Made by a program: the position numbers and the translations under genes. A model generated the notes under the pieces. It ran no database searches and had not been told where the DNA came from. It saw nothing but the letters and a program-made list of their open reading frames with translations. Shown here piece after piece: positions 15,770 through 24,730 of a stretch of DNA of 64,000 bases (positions are counted from its first letter, which is position 1; the number at the start of each line of letters is the position of its first letter). The DNA is from CALIZF01 sp046292445 (lineage in GTDB: Bacteria; Pseudomonadota; Alphaproteobacteria; Rhodobacterales; Rhodobacteraceae). The stretch covers positions 1-64,000 of the forward strand of contig JBKBQT010000016.1 of assembly GCA_046292445.1 (NCBI GenBank). The letters run 5' to 3'.

Positions 15770-16402
15770 CTATTTTGTGCCGAACATGCGGTCGCCCGCA
15801 TCCCCTAGCCCGGGCACAATATATCCATGGTCATTCAAGTGGCTGTCCACAGCCGCTGTGACGATGGGGACATCGGGATGCGCCTGCCGCATCCGCTCGA
15901 TCCCCTCGGGTGCCGCCAGCAGGCACAGGAATCGGATGTTGCGCGCCCCCTGCGCTTTCAGCAGATCGACCGCCGCGACCGACGAATTGCCCGTCGCCAG
16001 CATCGGATCGACGACGATCGACATGCGCGAATCGAGCATGTCGGGCACCTTGCAGTAATACTGCACCGGCTGCAGCGTCTCGGGATCGCGGTAAAGGCCG
16101 ATGAACCCGACCCGCGCCGCCGGGATCAGTTCCAGAATCCCGTCCAGCAGGCCGTTTCCCGCCCGCAGGATCGAGATCAGGGCAAGCTTCTTGCCCTCCA
16201 GCGTCGGCGCATCCATCGGGCCGAGCGGCGTTTCGATCCGCTTTGTCGTCATGTCGAGCTCGCGCGTGACCTCGTAGGCCAAGAGCAGGCTGATCTCGCG
16301 CAAGAGGCGGCGGAAACCGGCGGTCGAGGTTTCCCTGTCGCGCATGATGGTGAGCTTGTGCTGCACCAGCGGGTGATCGACGATGGTCACGTGGCGCAGC
16401 AT
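15770..16402 (-). CDS. upp: Uracil phosphoribosyltransferase (210 aa)
   Basis: The enzyme converts uracil and PRPP to UMP in pyrimidine salvage. The PRPP-binding loop VVDPMLATGNS is at 130-140. The conserved LISILRAGNGLLDGI lies near 75-90, and the uracil-binding tail GYIVPGLGDAGDRMFGTK is intact. Length is standard. The ATG starts 2 bases after the stop of add, the last step in a chain of overlapping or abutting salvage genes (cdd, deoA, deoB, add, upp). Confidence 0.97.
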   Translation of the reverse strand: MLRHVTIVDHPLVQHKLTIMRDRETSTAGFRRLLREISLLLAYEVTRELDMTTKRIETPLGPMDAPTLEGKKLALISILRAGNGLLDGILELIPAARVGFIGLYRDPETLQPVQYYCKVPDMLDSRMSIVVDPMLATGNSSVAAVDLLKAQGARNIRFLCLLAAPEGIERMRQAHPDVPIVTAAVDSHLNDHGYIVPGLGDAGDRMFGTK

Positions 16403-16404
16403 TC

Positions 16405-17370
16405 CTATCCCTCCAGCCTTTTTGCGATGCGGGCGCGGGTATCGGCATCGCAGAAAGCGGCGTCAAGCGCAGTACGATTGATCTTTTCGAACTGACCCCG
16501 GTCCCAGTCGAAAGCTTCGGCAAGGCGCGCGTATTCTGCCTCCATCGTCGTGTGGAAGAACGGCGGATCGTCGGTCGAAACCGTGACGCGCACGCCGCGC
16601 CGGTCCAGTTCGGCGATCGGATGGTCGCGCCATCGCGGATAGAGCCCGAGCGCGACGTTCGAGCCCGGACAGACCTCAAGCACGACGCCCGTCTCGGCCA
16701 GTTCGTCCACCAGCGCAAGGTCCTCGATCGCCCGCACCCCGTGGCCGATCCGCGACGGGCGAAAGGCGGCCAGCGCATCGCGCACCGATGCCGGGCCGCC
16801 CCATTCGCCCGCATGGGCCGTCAGCCCCAGCCCCGCCTCGCGCGCGCAGTCGAAGGCCCAGGCGAAATCGGCCGGATTGCCCGCCCGCTCGTCCCCCGCG
16901 ATGCCAAAGCCGGTGATGAAACCGCCCGCCGTCTCGGCCGCGCAGAGCGCCGTCTCGCGCGCCTTGCCCGGGCCGAAATGGCGGATGCAGGTGACGATGC
17001 CGCGCAGGGTGATGGTGCCGTCGAGCGGCCGTGCCGCCTCGGCCATTGCCGCCACATAGTCGCGCCAGGCCGCAACATCGCGCCCGCCGCAGAAATCGGG
17101 GCTCAGGAACGCCTCGGTGTAGACGACCCCGCACGCTGCGCTTTCCTCGAGCACGGCGCGAGTGAGGCGGGCGTAGTCCTCGGGCGCGGTCAGAACGCTC
17201 GTCGCCGCCTCGTAGACCTTGAGGAACCCGGCGAAGTCGCGGAAGGCGTAATGCCCGCGTTCGTCGAAGATGCCGCCGATGTCCACGCCCTTTTCGCGGG
17301 CAAGCCCGCGGATGAAGGCCGGCGGGGCCGCGCCTTCGAGGTGCAGGTGCAGTTCGATCTTGGGGATCAC
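16405..17370 (-). CDS. add: Adenosine deaminase (321 aa)
   Basis: This zinc hydrolase converts adenosine or deoxyadenosine to inosine or deoxyinosine. The zinc ligands HLH sit at residues 8 and 10 (KIELHLHLEG), with a later HAGEWGG histidine and STDDPPFF aspartates; the RIGHGVRA motif is also present. The family N-terminus fixes a GTG start at 17370, whose last two bases are part of the deoB stop (GTGA overlap). Adenine deaminase of the same fold is an alternative, but the short length and active-site order fit adenosine deaminase better. It is part of the nucleoside salvage operon. Confidence 0.88.
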   Translation of the reverse strand: MIPKIELHLHLEGAAPPAFIRGLAREKGVDIGGIFDERGHYAFRDFAGFLKVYEAATSVLTAPEDYARLTRAVLEESAACGVVYTEAFLSPDFCGGRDVAAWRDYVAAMAEAARPLDGTITLRGIVTCIRHFGPGKARETALCAAETAGGFITGFGIAGDERAGNPADFAWAFDCAREAGLGLTAHAGEWGGPASVRDALAAFRPSRIGHGVRAIEDLALVDELAETGVVLEVCPGSNVALGLYPRWRDHPIAELDRRGVRVTVSTDDPPFFHTTMEAEYARLAEAFDWDRGQFEKINRTALDAAFCDADTRARIAKRLEG

Positions 17371-18545
17371 AGGAACGACCTTCCGGGTCCGGGGTTGGGG
17401 ATGCCGAGATGGTCGGCGATCGTGGCCGCAATATCGGCAAAGGCGACGAGGCCGATGGGGCCCGCACCCGCACCGTGGCAGAGCACCGGCACCCGCTCGC
17501 GCGTGTGGTCGGTGCCCGGCCAGGTCGGATCGTTGCCGTGGTCGGCGGTGAAAATGGCCAGATCCCCCGGCCCGAGCCGCGCGAGGAACGCCCCCGCCAC
17601 GCCGTCGAACCATTCGAGCGCGCGGGCATAGCCGGCCGCGTCGCGGCGGTGACCATAGAGGCTGTCGAACTCGACGAAATTGGCGAAGGTCAAGGAACCC
17701 GGCTCGGCATGCCCGGCAAGGGCAAGCAAATGATGCGAAAGTGCAAGGTCATTCTCCCCCTTCCACAGCCGCCCGATGCCCCGGTGGCTGAAGATATCGC
17801 CGATCTTGCCCACGGCATGGGTCATCCGCCCCGCCTGATGCGCCACGTCGAGAAGGGTGGGCGCGGGCGGGGGCACCGCGAAGTCGCGCCGGTTGGCTGT
17901 CCGACGAAAGGCGCCCGGTTCGCCCGTGAAGGGCCGTGCGATCACCCGGCCCACCCGCATCGCATGCAGGCGCGGCGCCACGGCCTCGCACAGGGCGATC
18001 AGCCGGTCTAGGCCAAAGGCGCCCTCATGCGCCGCGATCTGGAACACGCTGTCGGCCGAGGTATAGCAGATCGGCCAGAGGCTGCGCAGATGCGCCGGGC
18101 CGAGGCGCTCGATGATCTCGGTCCCGGAGGCGTGGCAGTTGCCGAGCGTGCCGCCCGTTCCCGCCGCCGCCGCCACCGCCGCGAGAAGGTCGGGCGGAAA
18201 GACCGGATCGGCGGTCGGGAAATAGGTCCAGTCCCAGGGCACCGGCACGCCTGCCAGTTCCCAGTGCCCCGACGGCGTATCCTTGCCGCGCGACACTTCG
18301 GATGCCGCGCCCCAGCGCCCTTCCGGCACCGCACCGAGCCCCGGCATCGCGGCCCCCGACGCCGCCGCCACGGCCGCCGCGAGGCCGAGCCGGTCGAGCA
18401 CCGGCAGGCGCAGGGGCGCACCGACCGCCGCCTGCGCCGCCGCGATTTGGGCGAGTGTATTGGCCCCGTCGTCACCGAAGGCCGCCGCATCCGGCGCGCC
18501 GCCGCAGCCGACCGAATCCATCACCACAAGGAACGCCCGCGCCAT
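17367..18545 (-). CDS. deoB: Phosphopentomutase (392 aa)
   Basis: Phosphopentomutase interconverts ribose- or deoxyribose-1-phosphate and the 5-phosphate, linking nucleoside phosphorolysis to central metabolism. The N-terminal metal site FLVVMDSVGCGGAPDA (5-20), GANTLAQI, the PSGHWELAG region, and the C-terminal FTADHGNDPTWPGTDHTRE metal-binding stretch are all present. The length is normal. The ATG shares one base with the stop codon of deoA (TGATG), and the stop overlaps the add start. Coupled translation along the operon is very likely. Confidence 0.97.
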   Translation of the reverse strand: MARAFLVVMDSVGCGGAPDAAAFGDDGANTLAQIAAAQAAVGAPLRLPVLDRLGLAAAVAAASGAAMPGLGAVPEGRWGAASEVSRGKDTPSGHWELAGVPVPWDWTYFPTADPVFPPDLLAAVAAAAGTGGTLGNCHASGTEIIERLGPAHLRSLWPICYTSADSVFQIAAHEGAFGLDRLIALCEAVAPRLHAMRVGRVIARPFTGEPGAFRRTANRRDFAVPPPAPTLLDVAHQAGRMTHAVGKIGDIFSHRGIGRLWKGENDLALSHHLLALAGHAEPGSLTFANFVEFDSLYGHRRDAAGYARALEWFDGVAGAFLARLGPGDLAIFTADHGNDPTWPGTDHTRERVPVLCHGAGAGPIGLVAFADIAATIADHLGIPNPGPGRSFL

Positions 18546-19849
18546 CAGCCCACCCGCCCCTGCACCAGCGGCACGGCCGCAGGCACTTCGCCGAGCGCAT
18601 AGGCCGCCCGCAGCGCCGCCGCGGCTGCCTGTGCCGCCGCGTCGCTGGCGGCATGCACCCGCCCGATCGGCGCGCCGGGGCCCACCGCATCGCCGGGCGC
18701 GGCGAGCCGGTCGAACCCCACCGACGCATCGATCCGGTCGCCGTCCCGCTGCCGCCCGCCGCCGAGCGCGACGACCGCCATCCCCACTGCCCGCGTGTCG
18801 ATCCGCGCGACATGGCCCGGCGCGTCGGGCAGCACGTCGCGCACCACCGGCGCGCGTGGCAGGTGATCGACCCAGCGCTCCACAAAGTCGCCCGGCCCGC
18901 CGAGCGCCGCGACCATCCGCCCGAACCGCTCGGCCGCCGCGCCCGAGGCCAGCGCCGCCGCCACCCGCGCCGCCCCCGCCGCGGCATCGGGCATCACGCC
19001 CGCCAGCGCAAGAACTGCGCCGCCCAGCGCCGCCGTCAGGTCATGCAGCCGCGGCCGGGGGCCCGTCCCGGTCAGAACGCCCATCACCTCGGCCACCTCC
19101 AGCGCATTGCCCGCACTGCCCGCAAGCGGCCGGTCCATGTCGGTGACAAGGGCAGCGGTGCGGCAGCCGGCGCCGTTGGCCGTCTCGACCAGACTGCGCG
19201 CAAGGGCCTGCGCCGCCTCCGGCGCCGGCAGGAATGCGCCCGAGCCCACCTTGACATCCAGCACCAGCGCCTGCAGCCCCGCCGCGAGTTTCTTCGACAG
19301 GATCGACGCCGTGATGAGATCGATCGATTCCACCGTGCCCGTCACGTCCCGGATCGCATAGAGCCGCCTGTCGGCCGGCGCGATCCGCCCCGTGGCGCCG
19401 ACGATGGCGCAGCCGACATCGGCCACCACGGCGCGCAGACGCGCCGCGTCCACTTCGACCGTGTAGCCCGGGATCGCCTCGAGCTTGTCGAGCGTGCCGC
19501 CTGTGTGGCCGAGACCGCGGCCCGACACCATCGGCACCCAGACGCCGCAGGCCGCCAGCGCCGGCGCCAGCAGGAGCGAGATCGAATCCCCCACCCCGCC
19601 CGTCGAATGCTTGTCCACCACCGGCACCGGCGCGTCCCATTGCAGCACATCGCCCGAATCCCGCATCGCCCGCGTCAGCGCGACCCGGCCCGCATCGCCG
19701 AGGCCGTTCAGGCAGACCGCCATGGCAAAGGCGCCCGCCTGCGCATCCGTCACCGTCCCGTCCGCGAGCCCCCGCGCGAACCAGGCGATGCCGCCATCGG
19801 GCGGCGGGCGGCGGTCGCGGATCGCGGTGATGACGCCGCGCGCGTCCAT
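18545..19849 (-). CDS. deoA: Thymidine phosphorylase (434 aa)
   Basis: The enzyme phosphorolyses thymidine and deoxyuridine to the base and deoxyribose-1-phosphate. Recognisable blocks are VDKHSTGGVGDSISLLLAP (the phosphate site), SGRGLGHTGGTLDKLEAIPG, and DVKVGSGAF. Length and domain order are normal for the pyrimidine nucleoside phosphorylase family. Its ATG directly abuts the cdd stop (TGA-ATG), and its stop overlaps deoB. With deoB downstream, sugar phosphate is passed on; no deoC aldolase gene is present in the window. Confidence 0.97.
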   Translation of the reverse strand: MDARGVITAIRDRRPPPDGGIAWFARGLADGTVTDAQAGAFAMAVCLNGLGDAGRVALTRAMRDSGDVLQWDAPVPVVDKHSTGGVGDSISLLLAPALAACGVWVPMVSGRGLGHTGGTLDKLEAIPGYTVEVDAARLRAVVADVGCAIVGATGRIAPADRRLYAIRDVTGTVESIDLITASILSKKLAAGLQALVLDVKVGSGAFLPAPEAAQALARSLVETANGAGCRTAALVTDMDRPLAGSAGNALEVAEVMGVLTGTGPRPRLHDLTAALGGAVLALAGVMPDAAAGAARVAAALASGAAAERFGRMVAALGGPGDFVERWVDHLPRAPVVRDVLPDAPGHVARIDTRAVGMAVVALGGGRQRDGDRIDASVGFDRLAAPGDAVGPGAPIGRVHAASDAAAQAAAAALRAAYALGEVPAAVPLVQGRVG

Positions 19850-20254
19850 TCAGGCCCGCGCCATGAACGACGCATCGAATGCGCCGGGCAGAAGCTCGGC
19901 CAGCGTCATCGTCAGGCGCTGGCCGTCGGTCGTGCACATCGTCACCGGCACGTCGCCGTCGCCGAATTCCTTCAGCTTCTGCCGGCATCCGCCGCAGGGC
20001 GGCACCGGGGCCGGGCTGTCGGCGATGACCACCACCGCGACCAGCCGCGTATCCCCGGCCGCGACCATGGCCGCGATCGCCCCGGCCTCGGCGCAGGTGC
20101 CTTCGGGATAGGCGACATTCTCGACGTTCACGCCGACATGGATCGCACCCGAGGCGGACCGCAGCGCGGCGCCGACCTTGAAGCGGGAATAGGGGGCATA
20201 GGCCCGGGGGAATACGGCCGCTGCGGCGTCGAGCAGGGCGGGATCGGGGGTCAT
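19850..20254 (-). CDS. cdd: Cytidine deaminase (134 aa)
   Basis: This homotetrameric zinc-type cytidine deaminase of standard length turns cytidine or deoxycytidine into uridine or deoxyuridine. The catalytic CAEAGA motif has Cys54 and Glu56, and PCGGCRQ provides Cys87 and Cys90 as zinc ligands. The start is supported by GAGGTG ahead of the ATG. The frame is open far upstream, but that is a shadow of maeB. It is the first gene of the salvage operon, divergent from maeB across about 140 bp that must hold both promoters. Confidence 0.97.
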   Translation of the reverse strand: MTPDPALLDAAAAVFPRAYAPYSRFKVGAALRSASGAIHVGVNVENVAYPEGTCAEAGAIAAMVAAGDTRLVAVVVIADSPAPVPPCGGCRQKLKEFGDGDVPVTMCTTDGQRLTMTLAELLPGAFDASFMARA

Positions 20255-20395
20255 GGCACCTCGCGTGGCTATCGGCCCGAGACTGCGGCGCCGGGGGCGC
20301 GGATGCAAGCGCCGCGGGGTTGAGAGGCAGCGGCAGAGCGCGTAAACCGGCGCGGCGCGGGGTCGTTCAACGCTGAACCATTTGCGGGGTCGGGG

Positions 20396-22675
20396 ATGGA
20401 AGAGGTCAGGCAGGAGAACGTCCGGCAGGCGGCGCTGGATTATCATGCGCATCCGCGGCCCGGAAAGCTCGAGATCCGGGCGACCAAGCCGCTCGCCAAC
20501 GGCCGCGACCTGTCGCGCGCCTACAGCCCGGGCGTGGCCGAGGCCTGCCTCGAGATCAAGGCCGATCCGGGGGCGGCGGCGCGGTATACAACGCGAGGCA
20601 ACCTCGTGGCGGTGGTGACCAACGGCACGGCGGTGCTCGGCCTTGGCAATATCGGCGCGCTGGCGTCCAAGCCGGTGATGGAAGGCAAGGCGGTCCTGTT
20701 CAAGAAATTCGCCAACATCGACTGTTTCGATATCGAGCTCGACGAACCAGACCCTGAACGCCTCGCCGCCATCGTCTGCGCGCTCGAGCCGACGTTCGGC
20801 GCGATCAACCTCGAGGATATCAAGGCGCCCGACTGTTTCATCGTCGAACGGCTCTGCCGCGAGCGGATGAAGATCCCCGTTTTCCACGACGACCAGCACG
20901 GCACCGCCATCGTCGTCGGCGCGGCGGCGACCAATGCGCTTCATGTGGCCGGCAAGGCCTGGGGCGATATCAAGGTCGTCTCGACAGGGGGCGGCGCGGC
21001 GGGGATCGCCTGCCTCGACATGCTCGTCGCGCTCGGCGTGCGGCGCGAGAACATCTGGCTCTGCGATATCCACGGCCTCGTGCACGAGGGGCGCACCGTG
21101 GACATGACGCCGCAAAAGGCGGCCTATGCCCAGCCGGGCGGACCGCGCGGCGTGGGCGACGTGATCGACGGCGCGGACCTCTTCCTCGGCCTCAGCGGTC
21201 CGGGCGCGCTGACGGGCGAGATGGTCGCCCGCATGGCGCCGCGCCCCATCGTCTTTGCCCTCGCCAACCCCACGCCCGAGATCATGCCGGACGCGGCACG
21301 CGCCTCCGTGCCCGATGCGATCATCGCCACGGGGCGGTCGGATTACCCCAACCAGGTCAACAACGTCCTGTGTTTTCCCTTCATCTTCCGCGGCGCGCTG
21401 GATGTGGGTGCGACCGAGATCAACGAGGCGATGAAACTGGCCTGCATCGAGGGCATCGCCGCCCTCGCCCGCGCCACGACCAGCGCCGAGGCGGCGGCGG
21501 CCTATCAGGGCGAACAGCTCACCTTCGGCGCCGATTACCTTATCCCCAAGCCGTTCGATCCGCGCCTGATGGGCGTCGTCGCCACCGCCGTGGCCCGCGC
21601 GGCGATGGAAACCGGGGTTGCGACACGCCCCATCGCCGACCTCGGCGCCTACAAGCAGCGCCTCGACGGGTCGGTGTTCCGCTCGGCGATGATCATGCGG
21701 CCGGTGTTCGACGCCGCCCGCAGCGCCGCGCGGCGGATCGTGTTCGCGGAAGGCGAGGATGAACGGGTGCTGCGCGCCGCCCATGCGATCCTCGAGGAAA
21801 CCAGCGAAGTGCCGATCCTGATCGGCCGGCCCGACGTGATCGCGGCGCGCACCGAACGGGCGGGCCTGCCGATCCGTCCCGACCGCGATTTCGAACTGGT
21901 CAACCCCGAAAGCGACCGGCGGTATCGCGACTATTGGGAAACCTATCACGGCCTGATGGAACGGCGCGGCGTGACGCCCGACATCGCGCGGGCGGTCATG
22001 CGAACCAATTCCACCGCCATCGGCGCGATCATGGTGCACCGCGGCGAGGCCGACAGCCTGATCTGCGGCACCTTCGGGCAGTATCTGTGGCATCTGAACT
22101 ACGTGCGGCAGGTGCTGGCGCGCGGCGGGCTGCGCCCGATCGGCGCGCTCAGCCTCATCATCCAGGACGAGGGGCCGCTGTTCATCGCCGACACGCAGGT
22201 GAACCCGGAACCGACCCCGGAACAGATCGCCGAGATCGCCATCGGCGCGGCCCGGCACGTCCGCCGCTTCGGGGTCGAGCCGCGGGTGGCGCTGTGTTCG
22301 CATTCACAGTTCGGCAACCTCGACACGGCCTCGGGCCGGCTGATGCGCCGCGCGCTCGACCTGCTCGACGCGCGCGAGCCGGGCTTCGTCTACGAGGGCG
22401 AGATGACGGTGGATGCCGCGCTCGACGCCGATCTGCGCAGCCGGATCTTCCCCGCCTCGCGCCTCGACGGGGCGGCCAATACGCTGGTGTTCTCGGGGAC
22501 CGAGACGGCGAGCGGGGTGCGCAACATCCTCAAGATGCGGGCGGGCGGGCTCGAGGTCGGGCCGATCCTGATGGGCATGGGCAACCGCGCCCATATCGTC
22601 ACCCCGAGCGTCACGGCGCGGGGCCTTCTGAACATGGCCGCCCTCGCGGGCACGCCGGTCGCCCATTACGGCTGA
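20396..22675 (+). CDS. maeB: NADP-dependent malic enzyme with phosphotransacetylase-like domain (759 aa)
   Basis: The protein is a fusion of a malic enzyme (about 1-430) and a C-terminal phosphotransacetylase-like regulatory domain (about 435-759), the standard MaeB architecture. Visible blocks are RAYSPGVAEACLEIKADP, FHDDQHGTAIVVGAA, and the nucleotide-binding STGGGAAGIACLDML. The reaction is malate to pyruvate with NADPH, supplying pyruvate and reducing power during growth on C4 acids or fatty acids. The PTA-like part usually serves for allosteric control rather than catalysis. Its 3' end overlaps the convergent rpoN gene by 10 bases. Confidence 0.95.
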   Translation: MEEVRQENVRQAALDYHAHPRPGKLEIRATKPLANGRDLSRAYSPGVAEACLEIKADPGAAARYTTRGNLVAVVTNGTAVLGLGNIGALASKPVMEGKAVLFKKFANIDCFDIELDEPDPERLAAIVCALEPTFGAINLEDIKAPDCFIVERLCRERMKIPVFHDDQHGTAIVVGAAATNALHVAGKAWGDIKVVSTGGGAAGIACLDMLVALGVRRENIWLCDIHGLVHEGRTVDMTPQKAAYAQPGGPRGVGDVIDGADLFLGLSGPGALTGEMVARMAPRPIVFALANPTPEIMPDAARASVPDAIIATGRSDYPNQVNNVLCFPFIFRGALDVGATEINEAMKLACIEGIAALARATTSAEAAAAYQGEQLTFGADYLIPKPFDPRLMGVVATAVARAAMETGVATRPIADLGAYKQRLDGSVFRSAMIMRPVFDAARSAARRIVFAEGEDERVLRAAHAILEETSEVPILIGRPDVIAARTERAGLPIRPDRDFELVNPESDRRYRDYWETYHGLMERRGVTPDIARAVMRTNSTAIGAIMVHRGEADSLICGTFGQYLWHLNYVRQVLARGGLRPIGALSLIIQDEGPLFIADTQVNPEPTPEQIAEIAIGAARHVRRFGVEPRVALCSHSQFGNLDTASGRLMRRALDLLDAREPGFVYEGEMTVDAALDADLRSRIFPASRLDGAANTLVFSGTETASGVRNILKMRAGGLEVGPILMGMGNRAHIVTPSVTARGLLNMAALAGTPVAHYG

Positions 22676-23892
22676 CGGCGCCGCCGCGCGGCCGAGGGTA
22701 TGCCGAGCGCGGCGCGATACTTGGCCACCGTGCGCCGGGCGGCCGGAATGCCCGCCTCGGCCAGAAGCGCCGCAAGGGCGGCGTCCGACAGGGGTGCGCC
22801 CTCTTCGTCCGCCACGGCACGGCGCAGCATCGCCTGTGCACGCGCCGCCGTCGCCTCGTCGCCCAGCGCGGCGGCGAAATAGGCCGACAGCGGCCGCGTG
22901 CCGCGGGGCGTCCTGACCGCCGCCCCGGCGACAGCGCGGCTGACCGTGCTTTCGGCAAGGCCCAGCGCCGCAGCGACCGCCGCGCGCGTGAGCGGGCGCA
23001 GCGCGCCCGGCCCAGCCTCGACCGCCGCGGCCTGATGGTGCAGGACATGCTGCGCCACCGCCAGCAGCGTCGCCTGCCGCCGCGCCACCGCCGCGACGAG
23101 ATCGCGCGCCGCGCGCCAGCCCGGATCGTCGGCCGGGCCGGCACGCAGGCGCAAAGGTGGAAGCGCAGCGTCGTTGAGCGTGACCTCGAGCCCGGCCTCG
23201 GTGCGGGACACCAGAATATCGGGCGGTTGCGGGGGCGAAGCCGCCGCGAACCGGACCCCCGGCTTGGGGTCGAAGCGCCGGATCGCCGCGATGCGGACGG
23301 CAAGCGCGGGGTGGTCGAGCGCCGCCGCCGCGGCGAGCGCCGCGGTATCGCCGGCCGCCAGCAGGTCAAGCCGATCGATGATGCGAACCATGCCCGGATC
23401 GAGCAGCCCGGCATCCTCGGCCTGCAGCCGCAGGCATTCGGCCAGCGAACGCGCAAAGACGCCCGGCGGATCGAAGCGTTGCAGCCGGGCCAGCACCGCG
23501 GCCGCTGCATCCTCTGCCACCCCGGCCTCGGCCGCGATCTCCCCCACATCGCTGTCGAGCCAGCCGGTCGGTGCCAGCGCCCCGGCAAAGGCGAGCGCGA
23601 TGGCCCGGTCGGGACCGGCCGGAAAGGCGTGATCGATCTGTGCGCAGACATGCGCGATCAGGCCCATGGTCCGGTCGGGCAGTTCCCCCGTGCCGCTCGA
23701 ATCGCTGTCGCCGTGCCGGGGCGGCGCGCCCAGATCAATCCAGGGATTGCCGGCTGCCGCCTCGACCAACGCCCCAGCCAGATCGGCCGCCGGCATGCGC
23801 AAGAGGCGGATGGACTGGCGCAGACCCGGCGTCAGCGCAAGCCGCGCCGTCTGCCGCATCGACGCCCCGATCCCTGCCCCGACGCGCCCCAT
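22666..23892 (-). CDS. rpoN: RNA polymerase sigma-54 factor, short form (408 aa)
   Basis: This is a sigma-54 factor. Region I is present (LALTPGLRQSIRLLRMP, about 18-34), but the acidic region II is almost absent, making the protein shorter than the usual 470-500 residues. The core-binding and helix-turn-helix regions are present, with AAALGLAESTVSRAVAG. The RpoN box reads ARRTVAKYRAALGIP (385-399), one residue off the common ARRTVAKYRE. It ends the long minus-strand run, follows two secreted-protein genes by 42 bases, and overlaps maeB convergently. Rhodobacters often carry several specialised RpoN paralogues, so this may be one of them. The usual lptB and hpf neighbours are missing. Confidence 0.92.
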   Translation of the reverse strand: MGRVGAGIGASMRQTARLALTPGLRQSIRLLRMPAADLAGALVEAAAGNPWIDLGAPPRHGDSDSSGTGELPDRTMGLIAHVCAQIDHAFPAGPDRAIALAFAGALAPTGWLDSDVGEIAAEAGVAEDAAAAVLARLQRFDPPGVFARSLAECLRLQAEDAGLLDPGMVRIIDRLDLLAAGDTAALAAAAALDHPALAVRIAAIRRFDPKPGVRFAAASPPQPPDILVSRTEAGLEVTLNDAALPPLRLRAGPADDPGWRAARDLVAAVARRQATLLAVAQHVLHHQAAAVEAGPGALRPLTRAAVAAALGLAESTVSRAVAGAAVRTPRGTRPLSAYFAAALGDEATAARAQAMLRRAVADEEGAPLSDAALAALLAEAGIPAARRTVAKYRAALGIPSAARRRRQP

Positions 23893-23934
23893 GCCCGGCC
23901 CCTGCCCTTGCCCGAGCCTATCCCTCGGCGCGCG

Positions 23935-24318
23935 TCACGGCCAGCGCACGACGCGGTTGGTGGGATCGAACACATCGCCCGGATCGATCGGCGCCCGGCA
24001 CTGCACGCGGACGATCCCGCCGGGGCAGTAGAACACGACATCGCGGGCCGGGTTCAGCCGGAAATGGCCCACCACGAAGGCGATGGCCCTGAGCGGGTCG
24101 AGCACTGCGCGCGCGTCGATCTCGCCGCGATCCACGCGGAACTCGACGACCTCGCCGCCGCCTTTCCAGACATCGATCACACCGCGATAGCTGCCATCCG
24201 CAGACCGCTTGTTGGTCGGGAAGATCTCGTAGACTTCGGCCGCAGCCGGCGCCGCCATGGCGAGCGAAAGCGCCGCGACAAGCCCCAGCCGCCCGGGCCG
24301 CCCGCCGCTCACGGCCAT
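23935..24318 (-). CDS. Small secreted protein, paralogue of the upstream gene (127 aa)
   Basis: This is an unrecognised exported protein. The signal peptide runs to AMAAPAAAE near residue 28. The mature part of about 99 residues begins VYEIFPTNKRSADGSYRGV and carries two cysteines in YCPGGIVRVQC near the C-terminus, which may form a disulfide. It is clearly homologous to the product of the gene just upstream (24309-24671), with a matching block order and similar length. Its ATG lies inside the 3' end of that gene (10-base overlap), so the pair is translationally coupled. rpoN follows 42 bases downstream. No function can be assigned. Confidence 0.7.
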   Translation of the reverse strand: MAVSGGRPGRLGLVAALSLAMAAPAAAEVYEIFPTNKRSADGSYRGVIDVWKGGGEVVEFRVDRGEIDARAVLDPLRAIAFVVGHFRLNPARDVVFYCPGGIVRVQCRAPIDPGDVFDPTNRVVRWP

Positions 24319-24671
24319 GACACGACCCTCGCGCCGCCGTCACGCAGGCCGCCCGGGTTGGCGCAGCTCACCCGCACGATCCCGCCGGGACAATAGCGCA
24401 CCACATCGCGCGCCGGGCTGAGGTTGAATTGCGCCACCACATGGGCGATGGCCGCCCGCGCATCGAGCACCGTGCGCGCCGGGATGTCGCCGCGATCCAC
24501 GCGGAACTCGGTCACGCTGCGCCCGCCCTGCACGACGTCCAGCACGCCCTGATAGGACCCGTCCGGGGACCGCTTGTTGGTGGGGTAGATCTCGTAAAGC
24601 TCGGCCGATGCGGGCCAGGCCGCAAGCGCAGCAATGACGGCCGCACCCTTGAGGGAAACGAATGTTCGCAT
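24309..24671 (-). CDS. Small secreted protein, first of a tandem pair (120 aa)
   Basis: This is an exported protein of unknown function with a short signal peptide (cleavage near WPASAE, about residue 23). The mature domain starts LYEIYPTNKRSPDGSYQGV, with EFRVDRGDIPARTV in the middle and YCPGGIVRVSC near the end. Shared motifs with the following gene show a tandem duplication followed by divergence. The start at 24671 has a strong GGAGG site 6 bases upstream, while the longer frame to 24734 lacks one. The gene follows the FAD-linked oxidase by 59 bases on the same strand. Confidence 0.72.
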   Translation of the reverse strand: MRTFVSLKGAAVIAALAAWPASAELYEIYPTNKRSPDGSYQGVLDVVQGGRSVTEFRVDRGDIPARTVLDARAAIAHVVAQFNLSPARDVVRYCPGGIVRVSCANPGGLRDGGARVVSWP

Positions 24672-24730
24672 GCGATCCTCCTGCGCGCAGAAGATACACC
24701 CCGCACGGGGCCGATCCACACACGAAGCTG

